From assembly GCA_020025135.1 (NCBI GenBank), contig JAHHSQ010000009.1:1-45701 (forward strand): a stretch of 45,701 nucleotides of DNA, written 5' to 3'. The translations under genes were made by a program, and so were the position numbers. The notes beneath the pieces are model-generated. The model was not told the DNA's origin. It did not search any database and saw only the letters and a program-made list of their open reading frames with translations. How positions within the stretch are numbered: the stretch's first letter is position 1; the number at the start of each line of letters is the position of its first letter. Below are positions 17,441 to 26,068 of this stretch, piece after piece. Source of the stretch: Pectinatus sp. Lineage in GTDB: Bacteria > Bacillota > Negativicutes > Selenomonadales > Selenomonadaceae.

Positions 17441-18664
17441 TTACCACTTATCACGATGCAACAATTCTCTCTTAATAATTTTATTTTGTTCTTTATAAAG
17501 ACGATAAGCTGATACGCTACCGTCAGCATTATCTTGATTTTGCAAAATAATCTGATATGGCCCTTTATCCTGCCGATTGCCCAATATGTAAATAGTCAAA
17601 GTCGAATGTGTAGTTTTCGTCAAAATATAGACATTATTAGCTAAGCTATTTCTAAAGCGAAAATCAATTACTCCATAGGCCACCGTAGCATCAAAGGCCT
17701 TTGGCACATAAGATACAGGTTGATAATGTGTTATTCGTTCTACTGGTGTTAGATTAGCTAGCAAAATAGCATTATAGAGGGTCGAACTGACCTGACAAAC
17801 TCCACCACCAATACCCGGCACAACCTTATCATCGATAATAACTGGCGCCGATTTATAGCCCGCACTACTGATGCGTGGACCCACAGTCCCATTAAAGGAA
17901 AATACCTGATGGGCCTTCACCAAAGTATCATCTAAAGCCGTTGCCGCCACCTGCACATTTTTACTGCGATTTACTGCTGCTGGATTAAAGTGTGTCGTAT
18001 AAACACCAATCACGGCATTGATATTTCTGATATCATCATCCGTAATAGCGGGCTGAACTTCTTTGAGGGATACTTCTATTTCATGCGGATAGGGAGGGTC
18101 ATTGAGTACCTTTTCAATATTCTTTAATAATGCTTGTTCTTCTACTTCTTGCCCTGGCACTGCTGCTTTTTTCACAATTTTGCCACCCAGCAAAACACAG
18201 CTGGCATTCACTGGGGGACGATTTATCTTTTGTGCCAAACTATGTACAATACTCTGCAATTTTTTTTGATTATAGGAAATACGAATTTCCAACTCTTTAC
18301 CATAGTAAATAGCAAACAACTTTTCCACTAAATCAACAAAAAAATGATTCGTTCTGCCGATACGATAAGCCTCTTTTGCCATCTGTTTGGTATCGCAACG
18401 CATATCTATTTCTTTTGGTTTTATCACCTGTTCTGCATCGTCATAGCGAAGTGTTATGACCCCATCTGCACTGATATTGTGAAAATTTTTCGTCAATGCT
18501 TGTTCGGCCTCTTCCTGTGTCATGCCCGATAAATTGACATTATCAACATAAATACCAGTGGCAATACCACTGGTATTTTTAATGGCCAAAAAGGCTGCCC
18601 CGGTGGTAACCATAAACAGCGAAACAATTCCAGCAATGGTGATTATTACAGCTTTTAATTTCAA
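17441..18664 (-). CDS. VanW family protein with YoaR-like peptidoglycan-binding domain
   Basis: 407 residues. One N-terminal membrane segment (residues 5-28) and an exported body. Residues of about 35-220 resemble the YoaR-type putative peptidoglycan-binding repeat (VNLSGMTQEEAEQAL). The C-terminal VanW domain carries GIGGGVCQVSSTLYNAILLANL. The biochemical role is not established. ATG 18664 follows CTAGGAGG. It lies downstream of a terminator hairpin and a miniature element, so it is probably its own unit. Confidence 0.88.
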   Translation of the reverse strand: MKLKAVIITIAGIVSLFMVTTGAAFLAIKNTSGIATGIYVDNVNLSGMTQEEAEQALTKNFHNISADGVITLRYDDAEQVIKPKEIDMRCDTKQMAKEAYRIGRTNHFFVDLVEKLFAIYYGKELEIRISYNQKKLQSIVHSLAQKINRPPVNASCVLLGGKIVKKAAVPGQEVEEQALLKNIEKVLNDPPYPHEIEVSLKEVQPAITDDDIRNINAVIGVYTTHFNPAAVNRSKNVQVAATALDDTLVKAHQVFSFNGTVGPRISSAGYKSAPVIIDDKVVPGIGGGVCQVSSTLYNAILLANLTPVERITHYQPVSYVPKAFDATVAYGVIDFRFRNSLANNVYILTKTTHSTLTIYILGNRQDKGPYQIILQNQDNADGSVSAYRLYKEQNKIIKRELLHRDKW

Positions 18665-18703
18665 ACAAATCCTCCTAGGTGCCCATTATACCGAATAAGA
18701 AGG

Positions 18704-18741
18704 AAAAAACTCGCAGAGAGAAATCTTCTACGAGTTTTTTT
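18704..18741 (-). terminator. Bidirectional terminator after the PRC-barrel gene
   Basis: Stem AAAAAACTCG/CGAGTTTTTT with a 17-nt loop containing further pairs. U-rich tails occur on both strands. On the minus strand it would end the PRC-barrel transcript before the VanW gene. Confidence 0.75.
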
Positions 18742-18875
18742 GATATACTCCCACGAATAAATTCGTGGGATTCTAAAATACAAGCGAAAATAGCCTTCAT
18801 GCTAGATGAATAGGTCTTACATTTTCTCTCTTAATGGACAATGCCCTGCCCATTTTTATGATTGGATTTGTATGT
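18740..18875 (-). mobile_element. tnpB-less IS200/IS605-type miniature element (copy 2, diverged)
   Basis: Same architecture and orientation as the copy at 10-143: left end with ATACAAATC.AATCATAAAAATG, the GGGCAGGGCATTGTCC block, and a right-end hairpin closed by TCAA. The middle is diverged, but the right-end hairpin is kept by compensating changes (CCCACGAAT/ATTCGTGGG instead of CCCCACGGC/GCCGTGGGG). It abuts the terminator T-run at 18740. No coding capacity. Confidence 0.75.
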
Positions 18876-18926
18876 AATCATACCCCAAACTCCATATAGA
18901 GTTTCAGCGATTAAATCGATGTGCTA

Positions 18927-19949
18927 TTATTTCACATTAATGGACAAATCCATCAATTTATTGGTCAATTCTGCCTTCTGCAAAACTTCTTCCGTAATTT
19001 CGCCACCTTCGTCTACTATCAAGACACCATTATCCGCTTCAATGCGACGGGTAGCTTTTTTGCCGAGCAAGAAACGGCGGTGACGGTCTTCTGCCGAGCT
19101 AGCAGTAATGGAACGAGCCGTTTTCAACGGTTCAGCTGGTTTAGGAGCTGATTTCAACGGGGTTACATTAGAGGCGGTACTAGCTGGAGTAGAGTTGGTT
19201 GGTGTCTGAACTGCTGGAGCCACTTTTTTAGCAGGTTCTTTAGGCGTTGGTTCTTTGGGCAAATCTTTAGCTGATTCGACCGCTTTTTCCACAGTAGGTG
19301 CTGGTTTAGCACTTACTGATGTCGATGGAGTAACGACCTTTTCCTTAGTAGCAGTCTGTGCCACTTCTGGTTCAGGCTTTACCGGTTCCACTTCTGTCTT
19401 GCTTACAACCGGAGTTTCCTTCACATTTTTATTTTTTTTTTCACTACTGTCCGTTACTGCTGTTTGAGTAACCGATTTTTTATCGGTCTTATTGATATCA
19501 TCACTATTGATAATGGTAACTTCTTTCCCAAAGATAGATATGTCAGCAGCAGCGATTTCAATATCATCTTTATCCAAGACGATTCTATCTACATGACCAT
19601 CTTCATCGATGTAAAACTCAACGACAATACCTTCCTTGGTACCACTTTTAGTAATTGCCTTTGTATCTATAATTCGAATATTAGCCTCTAAAAGAGGTTC
19701 AAATTCAGCTGCTTCGTCGATGGTCAAAATATCTTCGCTCTTCGTAATGGTAATAGCATCTTGGCCAATAGCGATGACAGAAGAATACGGCAACAACTTT
19801 ATGCCATGATACCAATCATCATCTTCTATAACAATGGCTGCCACTGCTCCTTTTTCAGCATCTATCAGCAAAGATTTGCTGTTGCCAAATTCACAACCCT
19901 CTGTGATGCTGATTATCGGCAAGCCTAAAAATTCTCTACTCTTTTTCAT
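18927..19949 (-). CDS. Two-domain PRC-barrel protein with a Pro/Ala/Lys-rich linker
   Basis: 340 residues. Residues 1-85 and 86-165 look like two PRC-barrel units (REFLGLPIISITEGCEFG... and ...TKEGIVVEFYIDEDGHVDRIVL). The next 125 residues are a low-complexity PTAVKE-rich linker, and the last 60 are charged. There is no signal peptide or membrane segment. PRC barrels occur in RimM and in photosynthetic or sporulation-linked proteins, so the function is open. ATG 19949 follows GGGAGG; a longer reading starts 15 codons upstream without a Shine-Dalgarno. Confidence 0.8.
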   Translation of the reverse strand: MKKSREFLGLPIISITEGCEFGNSKSLLIDAEKGAVAAIVIEDDDWYHGIKLLPYSSVIAIGQDAITITKSEDILTIDEAAEFEPLLEANIRIIDTKAITKSGTKEGIVVEFYIDEDGHVDRIVLDKDDIEIAAADISIFGKEVTIINSDDINKTDKKSVTQTAVTDSSEKKNKNVKETPVVSKTEVEPVKPEPEVAQTATKEKVVTPSTSVSAKPAPTVEKAVESAKDLPKEPTPKEPAKKVAPAVQTPTNSTPASTASNVTPLKSAPKPAEPLKTARSITASSAEDRHRRFLLGKKATRRIEADNGVLIVDEGGEITEEVLQKAELTNKLMDLSINVK

Positions 19950-20181
19950 CCGAAAGCCTCCCTGTATTTTATTAATAATCCTATAATAACACAAAATGAC
20001 TCCAACAAGTTACTTTTCTAAAAGCAATTTTTGCCACTCCTAAAAAGCATTAGGATTCTTAATTTCCCAAATACTACTTACGTCGAGCTCTATACACACT
20101 AAACGCGATTTCCAAACATAGATTTTCGTATGGTCAACGATAATTTTCCTTTAATTAATGCCAAAATAATACCTTGTTTCT

Positions 20182-21024
20182 TTAACTAAACATCGCCATC
20201 TGCATCTCTTTAATCTGCATTTCTAGCGATTGCCTACTCGCATCATTGTTACGAAAAACCGGACATTGTACAGCTCTTTGCAATAAAATAACGGCGTGTC
20301 GATAAAAACCTAAATTCTTATAAACATTTCCCAATTCCAAACAGAGAAACGGCAAGTACTCCTCAGCTTGGCAATGTTCTAAAGCATATTCCATGATAAA
20401 TATGTACTGATGATAACTTTTTTCTGCATAAACGCGTTGAGCTTCATCTAAAATATCTTCAAACGTAGAAAATTTCTGCAGAGATTTTAATAGCCCCTCT
20501 CGCTCCAATGGCGTGAGCTGAATGTCCGTTTTTTCTTTCTCTACTACAGTTACAGTAGCTATCTCAGCTGGAACTATTTTCACCGCTTTAACAGCGGTAT
20601 CTGCACCCTCCTTAGGCAAACCACCCCGCATTACTTCTAGTTCTACCTTGGGCGGTGCAACATCTGCTTGTTCTACTTCTAATACTTTTTCTAAAGCACA
20701 ATCTTCTTTCCGCGGAACAGCGACTTCACTATTATGCGCAACTAATAAGTCATTTTTCTTTTTCTGCCCTCGTAAAACCCGCTGGTTGTAAAACGTCACA
20801 ATAAAAGTAGAAAAAACAACCAATAATAACACAATCGTGAAGTGATTCATTGGGTAATACATCGCTGTCGAAATGACTACACAATTACAAAAAACAGCCA
20901 TAATGGTGCATAGTACATATGTTTTAAAGGCCAATTCAATGCCCAAGAACTGTGCTACTTTACTGATAAAAAATACAAATAAGACAATTATTCCCGTAGT
21001 TGCCAGAAGAAATGCCCACAGCAT
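20182..21024 (-). CDS. Membrane protein with a C-terminal TPR-like region
   Basis: 280 residues, not recognised as a named family. Three membrane segments are visible (about 3-25, 35-55, 62-82), followed by a charged/valine-rich linker and a helical C-terminus. There ILDEAQRVYAEKSYHQYIF and CLELGNVYKNLGFYRHAVIL resemble tetratricopeptide repeats. It is probably a scaffold at the membrane. ATG 21024 follows GGGG. No operon partner closer than 180 nt. Confidence 0.65.
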   Translation of the reverse strand: MLWAFLLATTGIIVLFVFFISKVAQFLGIELAFKTYVLCTIMAVFCNCVVISTAMYYPMNHFTIVLLLVVFSTFIVTFYNQRVLRGQKKKNDLLVAHNSEVAVPRKEDCALEKVLEVEQADVAPPKVELEVMRGGLPKEGADTAVKAVKIVPAEIATVTVVEKEKTDIQLTPLEREGLLKSLQKFSTFEDILDEAQRVYAEKSYHQYIFIMEYALEHCQAEEYLPFLCLELGNVYKNLGFYRHAVILLQRAVQCPVFRNNDASRQSLEMQIKEMQMAMFS

Positions 21025-21412
21025 TTTTTACAACCCCTTGAACACCTTTAAATACGGCAACCGAAATGCTGTTTTTCTGACCTTAACTAAGCAAAAAAAA
21101 AGAATCAGAGATACACACGCTCTTCACTTACCGATACAATTATAATTTAGCTAATTTCCTCTATTTTACCGCGAATTAGCCTATTTGGCAATTCTCTCTT
21201 TAGTCTCTCTTTTTAAGTGATTTAATATAATCTATAAAAAACTCCTCATGTTTCCAAAAACAGTCATAGCAATATAATACCTATTTCACAAAGAAACTTA
21301 ACACTTTCAGTTAAAACAAGCCATTTCTGCTCCCCATTTTTTCTTTTGCTTATCCTTAATAATTAATCTTAAAACCATTGTGAACAAAAGGGAAAAACTT
21401 TTATAATTAATA
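21025..21412. other. Non-coding gap between divergent units
   Basis: About 390 nt of AT-rich sequence between the membrane/TPR gene (minus) and the rpsO promoter (plus). I see a minus-strand TATAAT that could serve the membrane gene, no conserved stem and no ORF with a ribosome site. Confidence 0.4.
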
Positions 21413-21441
21413 TTTACAGTACCACATTTTTATGATATCCT
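21413..21441 (+). promoter_or_regulatory. Putative promoter of rpsO-pnp
   Basis: TTTACA (21413-21418), a 17-nt spacer and TATCCT (21436-21441), about 100 nt before rpsO, so the transcript would include the leader described next. Confidence 0.6.
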
Positions 21442-21472
21442 TTTTTATATGATTGGAGTGTTTGTTCCGATA

Positions 21473-21518
21473 ACCTTAACGCGGTTACCGACTACTCCGA
21501 CGGTTGCCTGGTTAAGGT
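21473..21518 (+). promoter_or_regulatory. Structured rpsO leader (S15 autoregulation candidate)
   Basis: ACCTTAAC (21473-21480) pairs perfectly with GTTAAGGT (21511-21518), enclosing GCGGTTACC and CGGTTGC arms, a multi-helix junction 24 nt before the rpsO start. rpsO leaders that bind S15 are known in many bacteria. Assigned from pairing and position only. Confidence 0.6.
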
Positions 21519-21542
21519 CTATATATGTTTAGGAGGATTTTT

Positions 21543-21821
21543 ATGTTATCAAAAGAACAAAAGAACCAAATTATTAAAGATAATGCTAGAACCGAAGGAG
21601 ATACTGGTTCTCCAGAAGTACAGATTGCCCTTTTAACTGCACGCATTAATTATCTCACCGAACACTTGAAAGAAAACAAAAAAGATTTCCATTCCCGCAG
21701 AGGTCTCTTGAAAATGGTCGGTCATCGCCGCAGATTACTTGCTTATCTCAATGGCAAAGACATCGAACGCTATCGTGCAATTATACAGAAATTAAGCATC
21801 GGTAAAGCGGGCAAGAAATAA
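21543..21821 (+). CDS. rpsO: 30S ribosomal protein S15
   Basis: 92 residues (family about 89). Signatures: DTGSPEVQIALLTARINYLTEHLK, HSRRGLLKMVGHRRRLLAYL. ATG 21543 follows AGGAGGATTTTT; six codons of in-frame upstream sequence include the Shine-Dalgarno itself. S15 nucleates the central domain of 16S rRNA. It is followed by pnp as in many bacteria, with an attenuator-like hairpin between. Confidence 0.97.
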   Translation: MLSKEQKNQIIKDNARTEGDTGSPEVQIALLTARINYLTEHLKENKKDFHSRRGLLKMVGHRRRLLAYLNGKDIERYRAIIQKLSIGKAGKK

Positions 21822-21871
21822 ATCTAGAAAAGAAACTACTTTCGCTACTAAAGCGATACTGTTTTAGTGTG

Positions 21872-21955
21872 CGGGAAAGTTTTAACTAGATTTCATCAAT
21901 ATGTTCACAGCGGCGAAGCTGTCTATCTTGTTTGATAGCAGTTTCCCGTTTTTTT
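21872..21955 (+). terminator. Attenuator-like hairpin between rpsO and pnp
   Basis: CGGGAAA near 21872 pairs with TTTCCCG near 21943-21948, followed by seven T. The interior holds an ACAGC/GCTGT hairpin and a GATAG-containing arm. It lies just before the pnp ribosome site, so it could end most rpsO transcripts and also form the RNase III-like leader through which PNPase controls its own message. Stem seen; function inferred. Confidence 0.6.
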
Positions 21956-21976
21956 ATTATGAGGATGTGTAAATAT

Positions 21977-24058
21977 ATGTATAGTTTTGAAACAATGTTA
22001 GGCGGTCGCAAACTGATTGTGGAAACCGGCAAGATGGCTAAGCAGGCCAATGGTTCTGCACTAGTCCGCTACGGTGATACGGTCGTTTTGGCCACTGCTA
22101 CTGCTTCTGCTGAACCGCGCGAGGGAGTAGACTTCTTCCCTTTAACAGTAGATTATGAAGAAAAAATGTATGCCGCCGGAAAAATTCCTGGCGGATTTAT
22201 CAAACGCGAAGGACGCCCCCCAGAATCTGCTATTTTATGCAGTCGTCTGATTGACCGGCCCTTGCGCCCCCTCTTTCCGGAAGGATTTCGCAACGATGTG
22301 CAAATCGTAGCTACCGTTCTTTCTGTAGAGCAGGATAATGCCCCAGAATTGGTCGGTATGCTGGGTGCTTCAGCTGCACTCTGCCTCTCTGATATTCCTT
22401 TTGCTGGCCCTATTGCTGGCGTACGTGTTGGCAGAGTTGACGGTGAATTCGTTATCAACCCCACAGTTGAAGAAAGAGAAAAATCAGACTTAAATCTCAC
22501 CGTTGCTGGCTCCCACGATGCCATCATGATGGTGGAAGCTGGTGCCAATGAATTACCCGAAGATGTCATCTTAGATGCCATCCTCTTCGGCCATAAAGCC
22601 ATCCGCGAATTAGTGGAATTCCAACAAAAAATCGTGGCTGAATGCGGAAAAGAAAAACGTAACTTTAAACTTTTCTTGCCGAGTGAAGAAATGAATAGTG
22701 CCATTCGCTCCTTCGCCTACGAAAAACTAGACACTGCTATGCGCGAAAAGGATAAACAACAGCGTGCTGAGGCAATTAGCAACGTTAATAAGGAAACGCA
22801 AGAACATTTTGCTGAAATCTATCCAGATGCCAAATTAGCCATAGATAGTATCTTGCATAAACTGTTAAAAGAAGCCGTACGCAAGATGATTACTAAAGAA
22901 AAAATTCGCCCCGACGGTCGTGCCCTCGACGAAGTACGTCCTATCAGCTGTGAAGTAGGTATTTTGCCACGCGTACACGGTTCCGGGCTCTTTACTCGTG
23001 GGCAAACACAAGTACTAAACATCGCTACTCTTGGGCCACTCGGCGATGAACAAATCATCGACGGCCTCGGACCAGAAACATCTAAACGCTATATTCATCA
23101 TTATAATTTCCCAGGCTACAGTGTTGGTGAAGCTCGCCCAATGCGTAGTCCAGGACGCCGCGAAATCGGTCATGGGGCTTTGGCAGAAAGAGCACTTGTC
23201 CCCGTAATTCCTTCCTCTGAAGAATTTCCTTACACTATCCGCTTGGTCTCCGAAGTATTGGAATCAAATGGCTCTAGCTCTATGGCCAGTGTTTGTGGCA
23301 GTACCCTTTCCCTCATGAATGCTGGCGTACCTATCCGCAAACCAGTATCAGGTATTGCCATGGGTCTAGTAAAAGATGGGGAAGACTACACCATCTTGAC
23401 AGATATTCAGGGTATGGAAGATGCCCTCGGCGACATGGACTTTAAAGTCGCTGGTACTGCCGATGGAGTCACCGCCATCCAAATGGATATTAAACTCACC
23501 GGCATTACTAGAGAAATTCTCGCAGCTGCTTTGGCACAAGCTCACAAAGGCAGAGCTTTCATCCTCGGAAAAATGTTAGAGGTCATCAGTAAACCTGCCG
23601 ACGATTTATCTCCCTATGCCCCACGTGTCTTGACCATGAAAATCGCTACTGACAAGATTGGCGATGTCATTGGACCAAGTGGCAAAGTTATAAAAGGAAT
23701 TATCGAGGAAACTGGCGTACAAATCGACATCGACGACGATGGCACTGTACGTATAACTTCTGCTGATGTTGAAAGTGCTGAAAAAGCCCAGAAAATTATT
23801 ACTAATTTGACCCGCGATATCTTAGTCGGCGAAATCTACACCGGTAAAGTTACGCGAATCTTGAACTTTGGCGCTTTCGTCGAATTATTACCGGGTAAAG
23901 AAGGTCTTTGTCATATTTCGCAATTGGCTAATAAGCGCGTCGAAAAAGTGGAAGATGTCGTAAAAATTGGCGACACACTGGAAGTAAAAGTTGTCGAAAT
24001 AGATAATCAAGGGCGCATTAATCTATCTCATAAAGTACTTTTAAAACACAAGGCTTAA
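21977..24058 (+). CDS. pnp: Polyribonucleotide nucleotidyltransferase
   Basis: PNPase, the 3'-5' phosphorolytic exonuclease of the degradosome. 693 residues in the standard order: first RNase PH domain, helical domain, second RNase PH domain (RSPGRREIGHGALAERAL), KH (IGDVIGPSGKVIKGIIEETG, near 560) and S1 (GEIYTGKVTRILNFGAFVEL, near 625). ATG 21977 gives MYSFETMLGGRKL, the family start, with GAGG 12 nt upstream; ATG 21965 is an alternative. trmL begins 3 nt downstream. Confidence 0.97.
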   Translation: MYSFETMLGGRKLIVETGKMAKQANGSALVRYGDTVVLATATASAEPREGVDFFPLTVDYEEKMYAAGKIPGGFIKREGRPPESAILCSRLIDRPLRPLFPEGFRNDVQIVATVLSVEQDNAPELVGMLGASAALCLSDIPFAGPIAGVRVGRVDGEFVINPTVEEREKSDLNLTVAGSHDAIMMVEAGANELPEDVILDAILFGHKAIRELVEFQQKIVAECGKEKRNFKLFLPSEEMNSAIRSFAYEKLDTAMREKDKQQRAEAISNVNKETQEHFAEIYPDAKLAIDSILHKLLKEAVRKMITKEKIRPDGRALDEVRPISCEVGILPRVHGSGLFTRGQTQVLNIATLGPLGDEQIIDGLGPETSKRYIHHYNFPGYSVGEARPMRSPGRREIGHGALAERALVPVIPSSEEFPYTIRLVSEVLESNGSSSMASVCGSTLSLMNAGVPIRKPVSGIAMGLVKDGEDYTILTDIQGMEDALGDMDFKVAGTADGVTAIQMDIKLTGITREILAAALAQAHKGRAFILGKMLEVISKPADDLSPYAPRVLTMKIATDKIGDVIGPSGKVIKGIIEETGVQIDIDDDGTVRITSADVESAEKAQKIITNLTRDILVGEIYTGKVTRILNFGAFVELLPGKEGLCHISQLANKRVEKVEDVVKIGDTLEVKVVEIDNQGRINLSHKVLLKHKA

Positions 24059-24061
24059 CTC

Positions 24062-24541
24062 ATGCATATCGTATTAATCGAACCACAAATTCCACCTAAT
24101 ACCGGCAATATTGCCCGTCTCTGTGCAGCGACTGCGTCCACGTTGCACTTGATTAGACCGTTGGGCTTTTCCACAGATGATAAGCATTTAAAACGAGCTG
24201 GTTTAGACTATTGGCATTTGCTGACAATATATTATCATGACAGCTTTGCCGATTTCCTTCAAAAGTACCCACAAGCTCGCATGCATTTTCTCACAACAAA
24301 AGCACCTCACAGTTATAGCGAAGTGCAATATGGACCAAACGATTTTCTCGTCTTTGGCCGCGAAGATGCCGGAATTCCAGAAAATATTCTCAAAGAGCAC
24401 TTAGATGACTGTGTCCGCATCCCCATGTTAGCAGCAGCGCGCTCTCTCAATCTTTCTAATGCGGTTTCTATCGTTATCTATGAGGCTCTGCGTCAACAGA
24501 ATTTTCAATCCCTAAAAATTACGAGTGAATATCTAAAGTGA
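24062..24541 (+). CDS. trmL: tRNA (cytidine(34)-2'-O)-methyltransferase
   Basis: SPOUT (SpoU) methyltransferase acting on the wobble base of tRNA-Leu. 159 residues. Motif 1 is IPPNTGNIARLCAA, motif 2 LVFGREDAGIP and motif 3 IPMLAAARSLNLSNAVSI. It is a minimal SPOUT protein without an added RNA-binding domain, as in TrmL. It is translationally linked to pnp upstream and to murB, whose start region overlaps its stop. Confidence 0.95.
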   Translation: MHIVLIEPQIPPNTGNIARLCAATASTLHLIRPLGFSTDDKHLKRAGLDYWHLLTIYYHDSFADFLQKYPQARMHFLTTKAPHSYSEVQYGPNDFLVFGREDAGIPENILKEHLDDCVRIPMLAAARSLNLSNAVSIVIYEALRQQNFQSLKITSEYLK

Positions 24542-24546
24542 AAAAA

Positions 24547-25473
24547 ATGTTTGTGAACAATTTACAAATTTGCAGTGATGAATTGCGTACCAATTTTGAC
24601 CACACACGATTACTTTTTGCTGAACCGATGTCCCGCCAAACTACTTTCAAAATTGGTGGGCCAGCTGATATTTTATTTTTTCCAGCTTCTACGGAAGAAG
24701 TGCAAAAAGTTTTCCACATTATCAATAAATATGACTGTCCATATACTATTTTAGGTAATGGTTCTAATGTCTTAGTTTCTGATAAGGGAATTCGTGGCTT
24801 AGTAATTAAATTCAATCAATTTTCTGGCCAAATTAAACTCCGTGGCACCGACGAAATTGTCGCTGGTGCTGGCGCTATGCTCAAGGATGTTTCGCTCTTT
24901 GCTGGCGAACACAGCCTCTCTGGTTTAGAATTTGCCATTGGCATCCCAGGCAGTATTGGCGGTGCCGTCTACATGAATGCCGGAGCCTACGATGGAGAAA
25001 TAGAAAATGTTGTTTCTGGAGTTATCGCCGTCGATAAGGCGGGAAACATACATCACTACGACCGCGAACAATTACAATTTGCTTACAGACACAGCATTTT
25101 TCAAGAAAATGGTGAAGTCATCTGTGAGGTAGAATTGCAGTTGACCAGTGCAGATAAGGAAAATATCCTCGCTCGCATGGCCGATTTGACACAAAGACGC
25201 GAAAGTAAACAGCCCTTGGATATGCCAAGTGCTGGCTCTACTTTTAAAAGACCACCCGGCTATTTTGCTGGTACGCTTATCGACCAAACTGGACTCAAGG
25301 GTTTTTCAGTCGGTGGTGCTCAAATTTCCCTCAAACACGCTGGTTTCGTGATAAACACAGGCAATGCGACTGCCAAAGATGTCTTGACCTTAATTAGCGA
25401 AGTACAAAAACGGGTCTATGCTAAACACGGCGTCCATCTCTACCCAGAAGTCAAACTAGTCGGAGAGCAATAA
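24547..25473 (+). CDS. murB: UDP-N-acetylenolpyruvoylglucosamine reductase
   Basis: FAD enzyme of peptidoglycan precursor synthesis. Segments: TTFKIGGPADILFFP, GNGSNVLVSDKGIRG (FAD), SGLEFAIGIPGSIGGAVYMNAGAYDGE, YRHSIFQ, and the catalytic Ser region PSAGSTFKRP with LIDQTGLKGFSVGGAQISLKHAGF. This is the shorter type II form common in Firmicutes. ATG 24547 is taken as the start; a GTG at 24538 overlapping the trmL stop is equally in frame. No strong Shine-Dalgarno is seen, consistent with coupling. Confidence 0.95.
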   Translation: MFVNNLQICSDELRTNFDHTRLLFAEPMSRQTTFKIGGPADILFFPASTEEVQKVFHIINKYDCPYTILGNGSNVLVSDKGIRGLVIKFNQFSGQIKLRGTDEIVAGAGAMLKDVSLFAGEHSLSGLEFAIGIPGSIGGAVYMNAGAYDGEIENVVSGVIAVDKAGNIHHYDREQLQFAYRHSIFQENGEVICEVELQLTSADKENILARMADLTQRRESKQPLDMPSAGSTFKRPPGYFAGTLIDQTGLKGFSVGGAQISLKHAGFVINTGNATAKDVLTLISEVQKRVYAKHGVHLYPEVKLVGEQ

Positions 25474-25500
25474 TTTTTTTCAAGTTAAAATAAATAGCAA

Positions 25501-25531
25501 AACAGCCACCCTTGAAGGGTGGCTGTTTTTT
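25501..25531. terminator. Bidirectional terminator between murB and the tiny membrane gene
   Basis: Near-perfect stem ACAGCCACCC/GGGTGGCTGT with a short loop. The plus strand gives a six-T tail for murB; the minus strand gives a four-T tail 23 nt after the stop of the spliced 22-residue gene. Confidence 0.9.
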
Positions 25532-25553
25532 CAGCTCTCTTGCTACTTAGGAG

Positions 25554-26054
25554 CTACTTATTAAAGGACTGTTTTGTTCACACTAGAATGCTACTCTAGC
25601 GCAGTTCAATGAACTTCTTTAGCTTTCACTAAAGCACAGACTATATCTTTTCCCTGCCCTTTTAGAGTATTAGGCGAAACCGCTTCAGCTAACCATCGCT
25701 TTTAGCCTACTTCCCTCACGAGGAATAGTCGTTGAACGTTTTCCTATTCGGAATTTCGCTGCTGATTTGCGATTATCTAAAGCGCTTAGGATTTAACCAT
25801 ACGCCATTTAATCATTTCTTTTTGCTTTCGCCACCCTCACGAATAGACCTCTTTCAGCCTTGCGTTGTGGTATGACTAACTTTACGCATTTCCAGCAATT
25901 CAGTTTCTTTGTCGCATAGCTTCACTCTTGCTATGACTACATACAAATTTCTCTATATGTTTACTAACCTTGTCCGGTCAAATGCGAATGGACAATCTTA
26001 ATAAAATCCCATAGCTCCCACTAATAACCACAAGAATATATCTCCTGCGCTCAT
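25554..26054 (-). CDS. Tiny hydrophobic protein (22 aa) interrupted by a group I intron
   Basis: Not recognised. Exon 1 is 26054-26001: ATG after GAGGGAGTAG, then SAGDIFLWLLVGAMGFY. Exon 2 is 25568-25554 and adds SFNK and a stop. The guide-exon pairing puts the splice site after the TAT codon, and the intron ends in G. The product is one hydrophobic segment, compatible with a single-pass small membrane protein of the CydX/KdpF size class. It follows the nicotinate phosphoribosyltransferase gene by 15 nt and is closed by a terminator, so it looks like a real last cistron. Without splicing the frame ends at once with TAA, giving 18 residues. Confidence 0.55.
25569..26000 (-). ncRNA. Group I intron 3 (in the tiny membrane gene)
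   Basis: 432 nt and ORF-less. P (GAATTGCTGGAAATGCG, about 25901-25885), Q (AAATCAGCAGCGAAATTCC), R (GTTCAACGACTATTCC, about 25737-25722) and S (AAAGATATAGTCTGTGCTTT, about 25651-25632). P7 pairs GACTAT with ATAGTC. P1 is the clearest of the four: exon TTTAT pairs with guide GTAAA (25964-25960) with U.G at the splice site. It is continued by intron pairs TAA/TTA and then TTGTCC/GGACAA. P2 is ACATATAGAG...TTTGTATGT. The intron ends GTGAACAAAACAG. Confidence 0.92.
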
Positions 26055-26068
26055 TTTTTTCTACTCCC

